A DNA stretch of 64,000 nt, taken from contig NZ_OMOQ01000001.1 of assembly GCF_900302475.1 (NCBI RefSeq), positions 2,294,001 through 2,358,000 on the forward strand, in the 5' to 3' direction. A program made the translations under genes and the position numbers. The notes below the pieces were generated by a model. It saw only the letters and a program-made list of their open reading frames with translations. It ran no database searches and was not told where the DNA came from. This stretch comes from Defluviimonas aquaemixtae (GTDB lineage Bacteria > Pseudomonadota > Alphaproteobacteria > Rhodobacterales > Rhodobacteraceae). Within the stretch, counting starts at the first letter, position 1; each line of letters opens with the position of its first letter. This document shows, piece by piece, positions 34,742 through 43,812 of the stretch.

Positions 34742-37673
34742 GGGCGCGGGTTCCTTCCGGGTCGAAGAAAACGGGGTGCGTGACCTCACAGACGACATCG
34801 GTTCCCCTGAGGTGGTCGACGAGGCGCACGGTCTGGCCGACCCGTTCGCGGCCGTTCCTGAGGAAGCCCAGCCCGATCCACGACTTGAGCGTCGGCGAAT
34901 AGGCGACCGAGGTGACATAGCCCTGGTCGTTCGCCGAGACCGGCTCCGCGCCTTCGTTGAAGAGATGCGCGCCCGCGTCGATGGATCGGCCTCGTGGAAG
35001 CGGCTTCAGCCCGACGAGTTGTTCGCGTTCCGGGCCTGCGAGTCCGGGCCTCTGGCTGGCCGCCTTGCCGATGCATTCCTTCTTGCCCGAGACCATCGAC
35101 TGGAGCCCGATGTCGAACGCGGTCACTCGACCGTGGATCTCGGCATGGGTGATGAAGCCCTTCTCGATCCTGAGGACGTTCAGCGCCTCCATCCCGTAGG
35201 CGCCGCCGCCGAGACTTTCCGCGCGCGCGACGAGATCGCGGTAGAGCGCCTCGCCGTAGCGGGCGGGCACGGCGATCTCGTAGCCGAGTTCGCCCGAAAA
35301 CGAGATCCGGAAGAGCCGCGCCTCCACCCCCATCAGCCGGGCCGTGCCCCAAGAGAGGAAAGGCAATGTGTCACCGTCGATCGGGGCTTCGAGGACCGAG
35401 TTCAGAAGCTCGCGCGCCAGGGGGCCCGCCACGGCGAACTGCGCCCACTGTTCGGTGACGGAGATCATGCGCAGGTCCCAGTCCGGGCAATGCGCCTGGA
35501 GTACGAATTCGAGATGGCGCATGACAAGGCCCGCAGCCGCCGTCGTCGTGGTCATCATGTAGTGGTTCGCCCCGAGCCGCGCGGTCGTGCCATCGTCGGA
35601 GATCATCCCGTCCTCGCGCAGCATAAGCCCGTAGCGGACCCGGCCTTCCTTCAGCGTTGAGAAGGTGTTGGTGTAAACCAGGTCGAGAAAGCGCGCGGCG
35701 TCCGGCCCCTGGATGTCGATCTTGCCAAGCGTCGAGACGTCGCACACGCCGACCCTTTCGCGCACCATCGTGACCTCGCGGTCGCAGGTCTCGCGCCAGG
35801 TCGGCTCGCCAGGCCGCGGGAAGTAGGCGGGGCGGTACCAGAGCCCGGCCTCGATCATCGGCGCGCCGCGCTCGGCGGCGGCCTTGTGCGAGGTGGTGAA
35901 GCGCTGGGGCGCGAAGCCCGTCCCCTGCCCGCCCGCGCCGAGCGCGGCGATCGAGACCGGCACATAGGGTGGACGAAATGTCGTCGTACCGGTTTCGGGG
36001 ATGCCGCGTCCGGTCGCGTCGGCGAGGATGGCAAGCGCAGCGATATTGGAGTTCTTGCCCTGATCGGGCGCCATGCCCTGCGTCGTGTAGCGCTTCATGT
36101 GCTCGACCGAGGCGAAGTTCTCCTGCGCGGCGAGGCGGACGTCCTTCGTCGTCACGTCGTTTGCGAAATCGAGCCAGGCGCGGCCCTTGCCGTCAGGCAC
36201 TTCCCAATAGGCGCGGAGCCGGACCGCGCCGTCCTCGGCCTCGGGCAGGTCCGCCGCTTTGACCTTCCGGCCCAGCGCGGCGAGCGTCTCCGCCGCCGCC
36301 GCCGCGCCTTCGGCGAGGCAGGCCTTTGTCGAAAACGCGCCGTTTGCAGCACCAGCCACCGTCAGCCCGGGCACCATGCCGGGCCTAGGCACGAAGGACG
36401 CGATCTCGTCGCGCCATTCAGGCCGGCCGCCCATGTGGCAGGCAAGGTGCAGCGCGGGGTTCCAGCCGCCCGAGACGGCGAGGCAGTCGGCGACGACGCG
36501 AGAAATCTGCCCCGCCTTGTCGGCGATCACGACCTCACGGAGCCCGAGCCGGCCGACGGTATTCACAATCCGCGCGCCGGTACGAAGGGGAAGATCGCTT
36601 TTGGCGGTCGCCTCCTCGCGCACGTCGATTACGGCAGCCACGTTGACGCCGGCAGCCGCGAGGTCGTGTGCCACGCGGTAAGCATCGTCGTTGTTGGCAA
36701 AGATCGCGACCGATTTACCCGGCGCCACTCCGTAGCGGTTGAGATAGGTGCGAACGGCCCCCGCCATCATCACGCCGGGCCGGTCATTGTTCGGAAACGC
36801 GATCGGGCGCTCGTGGGCGCCGGCAGCGAGCACGGTTCGCTTCGCCACAATCCGCCAGAAGCATTCGCGCGGAAGCGCCGAGGGCGGGCTAGCGACGTGA
36901 AGGCCGACGCGTTCGAGCGCGCCGTAGGTGCCCCCGTCATAAGCGCCCGTGACAGTCATGCGTGGCATCAGCCGGACGTTCGGCAGGTCCGCCAGTTCGG
37001 CAAGAACCCCATCCGCCCAGCCCGCGGCGGACTGACCGCCGATCTCGTGCGTCTCGGCCAGGCAGCGTCCACCCATCCGGTGATCTTCCTCCGCAAGGAT
37101 CACGTCGGCACCGGCGCGCCCGGCGGTGAGCGCGGCCATTAGCCCTGCGGGTCCCGAACCGATCACGAGGAGATCGCAGAACGCCCAGGCCTTCTCGTAG
37201 ATTTCGTCGTTCGACTTCCGCGACAGCGCGCCCAGCCCGGCAGCGCGCCGGATCGACGGCTCGTAGACCTTTTCCCAGAAGGATCGCGGCCACATGAAGG
37301 TCTTGTAATAGAAGCCCGCGCTTAGAAAAGGTGCCAGAAGGTCGTTCGCTCCCATCACGTCGAATCCGAGCGAAGGCCAGCAGTTCTGCCCGCGCGCATC
37401 GAGGCCGGTATGGATCTCCTGTACCGTAGCGCGGACGTTGGGAACTTGCTTTGCGTCGCGCCCGACGGTGACGAGCGCACTCGGCTCCTCCGAACCGGCC
37501 GTCATCACGCCCCGCGGCCGGTGATACTTGAAGGACCGCCCGAATAGTCTGACGCCCGAGGCAAGGAGCGCGGAGGCGAGCGTGTCGCCTTGAAAGCCGG
37601 CATAGTCCTTACTGTCGAAGCGGAAGCCTACAGGGGCGGTGCGGTCGATGATGCCCTTGCCAGAGACCCTCAT
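34734..37673 (-). CDS. soxA: Sarcosine oxidase alpha subunit
   Basis: 979 residues, normal length. It has an N-terminal Fer2-like fold without cluster cysteines (RTAPVGFRFDSKDYAGFQGDTLASALLASGV), a FAD/NAD domain (LLVIGSGPAGLMAALTAGRAGADVILAEED), and from about residue 600 an aminomethyltransferase-like domain that binds tetrahydrofolate (ADRLGANHYM-like ARLGANHYMMTTT). The complex oxidises sarcosine to glycine, yielding H2O2 and methylene-THF. Its start overlaps the soxD stop by four bases. Confidence 0.96.
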   Translation of the reverse strand: MRVSGKGIIDRTAPVGFRFDSKDYAGFQGDTLASALLASGVRLFGRSFKYHRPRGVMTAGSEEPSALVTVGRDAKQVPNVRATVQEIHTGLDARGQNCWPSLGFDVMGANDLLAPFLSAGFYYKTFMWPRSFWEKVYEPSIRRAAGLGALSRKSNDEIYEKAWAFCDLLVIGSGPAGLMAALTAGRAGADVILAEEDHRMGGRCLAETHEIGGQSAAGWADGVLAELADLPNVRLMPRMTVTGAYDGGTYGALERVGLHVASPPSALPRECFWRIVAKRTVLAAGAHERPIAFPNNDRPGVMMAGAVRTYLNRYGVAPGKSVAIFANNDDAYRVAHDLAAAGVNVAAVIDVREEATAKSDLPLRTGARIVNTVGRLGLREVVIADKAGQISRVVADCLAVSGGWNPALHLACHMGGRPEWRDEIASFVPRPGMVPGLTVAGAANGAFSTKACLAEGAAAAAETLAALGRKVKAADLPEAEDGAVRLRAYWEVPDGKGRAWLDFANDVTTKDVRLAAQENFASVEHMKRYTTQGMAPDQGKNSNIAALAILADATGRGIPETGTTTFRPPYVPVSIAALGAGGQGTGFAPQRFTTSHKAAAERGAPMIEAGLWYRPAYFPRPGEPTWRETCDREVTMVRERVGVCDVSTLGKIDIQGPDAARFLDLVYTNTFSTLKEGRVRYGLMLREDGMISDDGTTARLGANHYMMTTTTAAAGLVMRHLEFVLQAHCPDWDLRMISVTEQWAQFAVAGPLARELLNSVLEAPIDGDTLPFLSWGTARLMGVEARLFRISFSGELGYEIAVPARYGEALYRDLVARAESLGGGAYGMEALNVLRIEKGFITHAEIHGRVTAFDIGLQSMVSGKKECIGKAASQRPGLAGPEREQLVGLKPLPRGRSIDAGAHLFNEGAEPVSANDQGYVTSVAYSPTLKSWIGLGFLRNGRERVGQTVRLVDHLRGTDVVCEVTHPVFFDPEGTRARA

Positions 37674-37987
37674 TTCGCGCGCTCCTTGCCCTTTGCGGCA
37701 GATTTCCCGGGCGTCGCCCCGCCGCCGCCGGCGCGATCGGTCAGGAGGCGCGTCGACAAGACCTCGTGCGTGACTGTGTTGCGCGTCACTTCGATCCAGG
37801 CCGAACAGCCGAGTTCGTGATACCAGAGATCACGCGTTTCTCCGGCGGGGTTGTCGCGCAGATGCAGATAGTCGTCCCAAGTCTCGAAGGCGGCATCCTC
37901 GGCCGGGCGGTCGGCATAGACGGCGTCGCCGTAGTAGTAGAATTCGCGCCGGTCGCGGTCGCCGCAGAGGGGGCAGGTTATGCGCAT
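37670..37987 (-). CDS. soxD: Sarcosine oxidase delta subunit
   Basis: 105 residues. MRITCPLCGDRDRREFYYYGDA with a CPLCG knuckle, HLRDNPAGETRDLWYHELGCSAWIEVTRNTVTHEV with the third cysteine, and a basic tail are typical of the zinc-binding delta subunit. It is tightly coupled to soxA by an ATGA overlap. Confidence 0.96.
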   Translation of the reverse strand: MRITCPLCGDRDRREFYYYGDAVYADRPAEDAAFETWDDYLHLRDNPAGETRDLWYHELGCSAWIEVTRNTVTHEVLSTRLLTDRAGGGGATPGKSAAKGKERAK

Positions 37988-38115
37988 GGAGCGACCTTTC
38001 GGAACTCATGGGGAGGAACCAGAGGCGCGGAGGGCAGCGCCTGCGCCCGGGGGGTGGGTCGGGCGCGGTCCGGCATTTCCACCAAGCGGGGCAGGTCGAT
38101 CGGTCTGTGCAACAT
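37978..38115 (-). CDS. Possible 45-residue ORF between soxB and soxD
   Basis: An ATG at 38115, 12 bp after soxB and behind GGGGGACGGAG, opens a 45-codon frame (starts MLHRPIDLPRLVEMPDRARP, ends HEFRKVAPCA) whose TAA stop overlaps the soxD start codon. It fills exactly the gap in an otherwise tightly packed operon and could couple soxD translation to soxB. No family is recognised. Confidence 0.45.
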   Translation of the reverse strand: MLHRPIDLPRLVEMPDRARPTPRAQALPSAPLVPPHEFRKVAPCA

Positions 38116-38126
38116 CTCCGTCCCCC

Positions 38127-39377
38127 TCAGTGCAGATTGTGCTGGCTGCCCGTGCCTTCCTCGTCGATGAGGTGGCCGGTAGCGAAGCGGTCTAGGCGGA
38201 AGCGGCGGGCGTATTCGTGCGGGTCTCCGGTCGCCATGAGGTGGGCCATGCACCAGCCAGAGGCGGGCACGGCCTTGAACCCGCCGTAGTTCCAGCCGCA
38301 ATCGATATACAGGCCGCCGACATCGGTACTGTCGATGATCGGGGAACCATCGGGCGTCATGTCCATGATACCGCCCCAGCTCCTCAACACCTTCGCCTTG
38401 CCGATCATCGGCATCAGTGTCATGCCGGCCTCCATAACATGCTCTACCATCGGCAGGTTGCCGCGCGCCGCGTAGGAGGCGTAGAAGTCCAGATCGCCGC
38501 CGAACACGAGCCCGCCCTTGTCAGACTGACTGATGTAGAAATGGCCCATGCCGAATGAGACGACATGGTCTATACACGGCTTCAGCCCCTCGGTCACGAA
38601 GGCCTGCAGGACGTGGCTTTCGACCGGCAGCCGGATGCCCGCCATCGCCGCCACCTGACCGGACCGCCCGGCGACGATGATGCCTACCTTGCGGGCGCGG
38701 ATCGGGCCCCGTGTCGTCTCTACGCCGCGAACGCGCCCGTCCACGATGTCGATTCCCGTCACCTCGCAGTTCTGGATCAGATCGACTCCGCGCTGGTCGG
38801 CGCCGCGGGCATAGCCCCAGGCGACCGCGTCGTGCCGCGCGGTCCCACCGCGCCGGTGCAGGAGCCCGCCATAGATCGGGAAGCGCGTCTGCTCGAAATC
38901 GAGATAGGGCAGATACCGACGCACGCCCTCGCGGTCGAGGAGCTCGGCATCGTCGCCCTGGCCCACCATCGCGTTGCCGCGCCGCGCAAACGCATCGCGC
39001 TGGCCATCGGAATGGAAGAGGTTGATGAGGCCCCGCTGCGAATGCATGACATTGTAGTTGAGGTCGGCCTCGAGCCCCTCCCAGAGCTTCAAGGAGTGCG
39101 AGTAGAATTCCTGATTGCCCCGCAGGAAGTAGTTGGCGCGCACGATCGTCGTGTTGCGCCCGACATTGCCGCCGCCGAGATAGCCCTTTTCTAGCACCGC
39201 GATGTTTGTGATGCCGTGGTTTTTCGCGAGATAGTAGGCGGTCGAGAGCCCATGTCCGCCGCCGCCGATGATTAAGACCTCGTATTCCGGCTTCGGATCA
39301 GGATCGCGCCAGGCGGGCTTCCAGCCCTTGTTGCCGGAAAAACCCTCGGAGATGACCTTGAAACCCGAATAGCGCAT
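38127..39377 (-). CDS. soxB: Sarcosine oxidase beta subunit
   Basis: 416 residues from the ATG at 39377, preceded by GGAGG. The FAD fingerprint is VLIIGGGGHGLSTAYYLAKNHG, followed by GYLGGGNVGRNTTIVRANYF. The covalent FMN site lies in RRGGTARHDAVAWGYARGADQRG (His). The C-terminal MTPDGSPIIDSTDVGGLYIDCGWNYGGFKA is the DAO-type flavin-binding end. It is the first gene of soxB-D-A-G. A perfect 12-bp hairpin sits directly upstream of its ribosome site. Confidence 0.96.
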   Translation of the reverse strand: MRYSGFKVISEGFSGNKGWKPAWRDPDPKPEYEVLIIGGGGHGLSTAYYLAKNHGITNIAVLEKGYLGGGNVGRNTTIVRANYFLRGNQEFYSHSLKLWEGLEADLNYNVMHSQRGLINLFHSDGQRDAFARRGNAMVGQGDDAELLDREGVRRYLPYLDFEQTRFPIYGGLLHRRGGTARHDAVAWGYARGADQRGVDLIQNCEVTGIDIVDGRVRGVETTRGPIRARKVGIIVAGRSGQVAAMAGIRLPVESHVLQAFVTEGLKPCIDHVVSFGMGHFYISQSDKGGLVFGGDLDFYASYAARGNLPMVEHVMEAGMTLMPMIGKAKVLRSWGGIMDMTPDGSPIIDSTDVGGLYIDCGWNYGGFKAVPASGWCMAHLMATGDPHEYARRFRLDRFATGHLIDEEGTGSQHNLH

Positions 39378-39385
39378 TGTGTCCT

Positions 39386-39413
39386 CCGTCCCGGTTCTAG
39401 TGAACCGGGACGG
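39386..39413 (-). promoter_or_regulatory. Perfect 12-bp inverted repeat in the soxB leader
   Basis: CCGTCCCGGTTC/GAACCGGGACGG with a 4-nt loop ends only 1 bp before the soxB ribosome site (GGAGGAC). It has no T tract, so it is more likely an operator or a translational control hairpin than a terminator. Confidence 0.6.
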
Positions 39414-39488
39414 GGCAGAGATTTCAATGCCCACGCGTAAAATCCTGTCATTCCACGACATCAGATGTCGCCCGGACGCGCCCGAGGC

Positions 39489-39521
39489 AAAAAAGCGGCC
39501 GGTTCGCGATGACCCGACCGG
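39489..39521 (-). terminator. Intrinsic terminator after the tadG-like gene
   Basis: On the minus strand CCGGTCG pairs with CGaACCGG (one bulged base), followed after four bases by six T residues. It separates the pilus genes from the sox operon. Confidence 0.7.
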
Positions 39522-39578
39522 AACGCGCGTCGGAAACCGACGAGGGAATCACAGGCCCGCTTCCCGGGGCCGCACGGG

Positions 39579-40940
39579 TCACTTGGCGAGTCTGAAATAC
39601 GCCGCTTCGTAACTGTTCTCCATACCCGAGCCGCAGAACCCGTAGCCGCCGTTCGAGGTGACGTCGATCATGCCGCCCGCGACGAGCGACACGCCCTCGA
39701 GCCCGTCGGCTCTCGCCGTCAGAGAGATGTCCTGCGCCGCGATGATCTGGCTGCCGAAGATGCTGGCATCCGAAGGAAAGCTGACGCTGCCATGCGAGAC
39801 GATTTGGACATCGCCGCCGGGCAGGCAATTGTCGTCACGCCCGATCACGACGCCGGCACTGCCGGTCACAGCAGTGGATTCGGCGTTGTTGCTGAAGATG
39901 ACCGCGTTCTCGATCACCGCCCCGGCCTTGATCTGGAGCCGGCAGTTGGTGAATAGCACCGCGTTTTTCAGCTCCGAGCCTGGGTTTAGGGAGTAGTTCA
40001 TCTTGTCCTTCTTGCAGGTGACGTCATGGATCGCGTTTTCGGTGAAGGTGCCCGGCTCGGCATCCTTTCGGTAGTTCAGTCTGACGACGCCCGCGTTCGA
40101 GATGTACTGGCGATAATACTCCGTCGCGCTTGAGGACATGATGCCGTAGTCAGTATGGTAAGGATCCTCGATGCCCTGAAGAATGCTATCAATCCGTTGC
40201 AGGATGCGTAGCCGGTAAGAGCCCGAACGCAACGCCTCTTGAGCGCCTGAGTTGGTTTTGAAGCCCGACGCGGGCAGTTCGACATCCGCCGTGTCTGGCA
40301 TTGAGATCACCACGCCCGGCTCGAAAACGTTATTCGAGCTGAGCTTGACGTGGCTTTGCGAATGAATGCAGAAGCCGTTGGTGTAGTAGCTGTTGCTTTG
40401 CACCTCGACGCGGTCCTGAGCGACGAAGCCTTCCCTGAAGCATGCCGGATAGTAAGTCTCGTAGACCGTACCGCTGGTGACATCCCAGTTCGCGAGGCCC
40501 GCGAGCCCCAGCAGGTAGGTCGCCACGCCGTTGCCATTCGCGGCGTGGCGCTTGGTCGAGACAAGCACCGCATTGCGCGAGTTCGAATCGGCGGTAAAGA
40601 GCTCGGCGTCACGGTCCCAGTCGCCGAACATGATGTCTTCTTGACTCAGAACGCTGCCGAACGATGGCGCCGGCATCGACGCCGACGCGAGTTCGATCGC
40701 CCTCGCCTTTGCGTCCTCGGCGCCGTTAAGCTCGCGCGTCAAGATCGCGGCATGAGCTGCGGAGTCGGCAGCGACTTGCAGATGGGTGCGGTTCGCCATT
40801 GCGTTGCCGTAGTCCACAGCCAGTCCGCCGAGTATCAATGACGCTACAAAAAGCTGCAGGTTCAGCGCCGTAATGCCGCCGTTCTCGTCATTCAGAAAGC
40901 GATTCATATTCGTGCAGCCCCATTGTTCCATGCCGGTCAT
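39579..40940 (-). CDS. TadG-like pilus-assembly protein
   Basis: 453 residues. ENGGITALNLQLFVASLILGGLAVDYGNAMANRTHLQVAADSAAHAAILT is the pilin-like N-terminus with a single membrane helix shared by TadE/TadF/TadG proteins (Tad and vWA-less form). The rest is a long periplasmic part with scattered Cys residues and a beta-helix-like section (NAVLFTNCRLQIKAGAVIENAVIFSNN). AGGAG lies before the ATG at 40940, though the methionines at 40931 and 40907 are also possible starts. It follows the TadE-like gene by six bases and would act in Flp/Tad pilus assembly at the membrane. Confidence 0.8.
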   Translation of the reverse strand: MTGMEQWGCTNMNRFLNDENGGITALNLQLFVASLILGGLAVDYGNAMANRTHLQVAADSAAHAAILTRELNGAEDAKARAIELASASMPAPSFGSVLSQEDIMFGDWDRDAELFTADSNSRNAVLVSTKRHAANGNGVATYLLGLAGLANWDVTSGTVYETYYPACFREGFVAQDRVEVQSNSYYTNGFCIHSQSHVKLSSNNVFEPGVVISMPDTADVELPASGFKTNSGAQEALRSGSYRLRILQRIDSILQGIEDPYHTDYGIMSSSATEYYRQYISNAGVVRLNYRKDAEPGTFTENAIHDVTCKKDKMNYSLNPGSELKNAVLFTNCRLQIKAGAVIENAVIFSNNAESTAVTGSAGVVIGRDDNCLPGGDVQIVSHGSVSFPSDASIFGSQIIAAQDISLTARADGLEGVSLVAGGMIDVTSNGGYGFCGSGMENSYEAAYFRLAK

Positions 40941-40946
40941 CGCTGG

Positions 40947-41357
40947 TCACTCCTGAAGATGTTCTGCGCGCACCGTGAGCCTTGTGTTGGCGAAGGCGCC
41001 GACAATGCCGAATATGTCGAGATCGGTGAGCGGGACGCTGGCGGTTGTCATGATCAGACCGCTGCTTGAGAGCACGGTATCGGCCTGCGCATTGCTGCTG
41101 AGCGTCTGAAGCCGGGTCAGGACGAATGCTTCGGTCTCGGACTCGGTCGTCAGGCGACCAACCGCCATGTTCCGGTTGGCGCTTTGCACCACACTTAGAA
41201 TGCGAGACTGCCCATGAAAGATCAGCGAGACGTCGGCGAGCAACGCCAGGATCGTCAGGAAGAATGGCAGCCAGAGGACGGCCTCGATCGTCGCCGCCCC
41301 GCGCTCATCGCGCGAAAATCGGACAAAAGGCCGGAAGCAAGCGAAGCGGCAGCGCAT
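40947..41357 (-). CDS. TadE-like pilus-assembly protein
   Basis: 136 residues. RDERGAATIEAVLWLPFFLTILALLADVSLIFHGQSRILSVVQSANRNMAVGRL is the characteristic pseudopilin-like TadE segment: a polar GAATIE site followed by one membrane helix. The remainder is a small periplasmic domain. It is co-transcribed with the TadG-like gene. The rest of a tad locus (ATPase, secretin) is not in the window. Confidence 0.85.
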   Translation of the reverse strand: MRCRFACFRPFVRFSRDERGAATIEAVLWLPFFLTILALLADVSLIFHGQSRILSVVQSANRNMAVGRLTTESETEAFVLTRLQTLSSNAQADTVLSSSGLIMTTASVPLTDLDIFGIVGAFANTRLTVRAEHLQE

Positions 41358-41770
41358 CGTTACACGTTCCCCAGATCAACCGCCGGTTTAACCAGCGCGC
41401 TTTTTCGCCCCCGCATTTCAAACTCGCCCGAAATCTGGCGAAAATGTGGCAGCCCCTCGGATTCCGTAAACAAACGCGGGATTTCCGGCGATTTTATACC
41501 TCCGTTAATCATGCGTTCATGTTTGTTAACACCCCATTCATATTGAAGATTGCCAATACACGCGTCCTTCGGGCCCCCCTGTGGACCGATTCGGTGCGGA
41601 TTTCCGTGCCGGCATGACGCCGCCGCGAAAACGTCACAACTTGGCCTTGATCACTCGTGCTGTGCCCGCTGGGCGGAATGCATCGGGCGTGCACCGGCGA
41701 GCGCGCGCCATGACTTCAGTCGGGGCTTCAACCGAAGCGGGTAAGGCACGCGGAACAATGTTAGGGCGGC
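41358..41770. other. Intergenic region upstream of tadE, with a CtrA-like site
   Basis: No gene is recognised. TTAA-N7-TTCA at 41505-41519 differs by one base from the alphaproteobacterial CtrA consensus TTAA-N7-TTAA. Another TTAAC-containing AT-rich stretch follows at 41525. Both are about 150-170 bp before the tadE-like start. Confidence 0.35.
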
Positions 41771-43666
41771 TTATTCGGCCCAGTCCCATGGCCGAGTGAA
41801 TTCGCCAAGCTTGTGCTTCAGCGCCTCCTCGTCCACGTCGCCGGTTTTCTTCAGGCATGCGACGAGCCCGCGCTTCTTGTCTTCGGTGACCTCGCGAACA
41901 CGCACCGCGAAGCCCGCTTCGGTCAGCGCGGCATCGTAGACACGTTGGATCGCGAGCTTGCGCAAGGCCGGCTTGAAGATCTTTCCAACCGCCGTTTTCG
42001 GCAACTCCGGCAGGATTTCGATATGCTTCGGAATTGCCGCGCGTTCGTGGATGTGTGCCTTCGCGTGTTCCAGAAGCTCTTCGACCGTGACGCTGGCGCC
42101 ATCGACAAGCTCGACGTAGGCGCAGGGCAGTTCGCCCGCGAAGGCGTCGGGCTGTCCGATAGCGCCCGCGAAGGCGATGGCGGGGTGGCCTGCCAACGCC
42201 TCCTCGATCTCGGCCGGGTCGATGTTGTGGCCGCCGCGGATGATCAGGTCCTTCGCCCGGCCCGTGATCCAGAGATACCCGTCAGGATCAAGCCGGCCCA
42301 GATCGCCGGTTCGGAGGTAGCGGCCTTCTGCGAAGAGATGGCGGTTCTTGTCCACCTCCGTGTAGGTCGAGCCTTCGAATACTCCGGGATTGGAGACGCA
42401 GATCTCGCCCACTTCATCGACGCCGCATTCGGTCCTGACTGTGCCATCAGCATCCGTGTGCAGGATCCGGACATGGCTGTAGGGCAATGGAATGCCGACG
42501 GACCCCACCCTCTTCTCGCCATTGATCGGGTTGCAGGACACCATGCAGGTCGCCTCGGTCAGCCCGTAGCCTTCCGCGATCTGCACCCCGGTAGCCTCTT
42601 CGAACCGGCGGTAAAGCTCCAAAGGCAGCGGCGCGGAACCCGAGATCGCTGTCTTGAGCGAGGAGACATTGGCATCGACCGGGCGCTGCATCAGCGCGGC
42701 GATGGCAGTCGGCACCGTGATAAGGAAACTGACCTGCCAGCGCTCAATGAGCTTCCAGAAGTTGTCGAACACGCCGTCGCCGCGATAGCCGGCGGGCGTC
42801 GGCATGATCATGTGTGCACCCGCTGCGATGACCGACATGAACACGGGATAGGCGGCAAAGACATGAAAGAGCGGCAGAGGACAGATCAGCACATCGGTCT
42901 CGTCAAACAGAAGCCTGCCACCGAGCCATCCGTTGTAGATCATGCCGGAATATTTGTGCTGTGCCACCTTGGGCATTCCTGTCGTGCCGCCGGTATGGAA
43001 ATAGGCCGCAACGCGGTCTTTGACGCTGTCCTCGAAGCTGAGCCGGTCGGCGGGCATCTTCGCGCATTCGGCATTGAAATCCTTCACTACCGCCTTGTGC
43101 TCGACAGAGATCTTCGGACGCACGAGCGGCACGATCCAGCTTTTCGGTGGCGACAGATAGCGGTTCAGGTCGACTTCGAGCACGGTCTGGACGCCGGGGG
43201 CGAGCTTCAGCGCCTCGGCGGCTTTCTGGGGCACATCTGTCTTGGGGAACGCCTTGAGGGTCACCAGCACCTTGGCGTTGGTTTCGCGCAGAATCGCGGC
43301 GATCTGTTCGGGCTCCAAGAGCGGGTTGATCGGGTTGACGATGCCCGCGACGGCGCCCCCGAGCAGGGTGGCCGCCGTCTCGAGACTGTTGGGCAGGAGA
43401 TAGGCCACAACATCTTTTTCGCCGATACCAAGGTCGCGGAAAAGGTTTGCTGTCTGATTGACCCGGCCGAGAAGCGTGTTCCATGACCACGTCTCGGCCT
43501 TGGACTTCGGATCGGACAGGATCTGAAAGCTCACGGCGTTTCGCGCGCCGTGCGCATCGCGCGTGCGGCTCAGGAATTGATAGAGCGTGACCGGCAGGTC
43601 GCGCTTCTCGTACGGCATTTCCTGTTCGACCGCATCGCGGTCGGCTATCCCTGCAAATCTTGCCAT
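41771..43666 (-). CDS. AMP-forming acyl-CoA synthetase
   Basis: 631 residues from the ATG at 43666 with GGGAGGAT upstream. ANL-family motifs: P-loop AYFHTGGTTGMPKVAQH, IAEGYGLTEATCMVS, hinge TGDLGRLDPDGYLWITGRAKDLIIRGGHNI, and the catalytic Lys in PKTAVGKIFKPALRK. It activates a carboxylate with ATP to the acyl-AMP and then the CoA thioester. The substrate, a fatty or aryl acid, is not clear. A C-terminal tail of about 60 residues after the catalytic Lys is normal for this subgroup. Confidence 0.93.
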   Translation of the reverse strand: MARFAGIADRDAVEQEMPYEKRDLPVTLYQFLSRTRDAHGARNAVSFQILSDPKSKAETWSWNTLLGRVNQTANLFRDLGIGEKDVVAYLLPNSLETAATLLGGAVAGIVNPINPLLEPEQIAAILRETNAKVLVTLKAFPKTDVPQKAAEALKLAPGVQTVLEVDLNRYLSPPKSWIVPLVRPKISVEHKAVVKDFNAECAKMPADRLSFEDSVKDRVAAYFHTGGTTGMPKVAQHKYSGMIYNGWLGGRLLFDETDVLICPLPLFHVFAAYPVFMSVIAAGAHMIMPTPAGYRGDGVFDNFWKLIERWQVSFLITVPTAIAALMQRPVDANVSSLKTAISGSAPLPLELYRRFEEATGVQIAEGYGLTEATCMVSCNPINGEKRVGSVGIPLPYSHVRILHTDADGTVRTECGVDEVGEICVSNPGVFEGSTYTEVDKNRHLFAEGRYLRTGDLGRLDPDGYLWITGRAKDLIIRGGHNIDPAEIEEALAGHPAIAFAGAIGQPDAFAGELPCAYVELVDGASVTVEELLEHAKAHIHERAAIPKHIEILPELPKTAVGKIFKPALRKLAIQRVYDAALTEAGFAVRVREVTEDKKRGLVACLKKTGDVDEEALKHKLGEFTRPWDWAE

Positions 43667-43812
43667 TCCGATCCTCCCTCGATCCCCTTGGGGGCTCTTT
43701 GTTGGGGCGCAGGATGCGGCCAAAGCGTCCGCAGGGCAAGACTGACACGGGGCTCAGAGGCGGCGCGACGCCACGTCAGAATGGGCCGAACGACCGAACA
43801 GGGCATTGCGCG

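Noticed and set aside
34323..35660. Long plus-strand frames opposite soxA and soxG (also 35886-37142)
   Set aside because: soxA and soxG match their families along the full length; the opposing frames have no domain or start signal.
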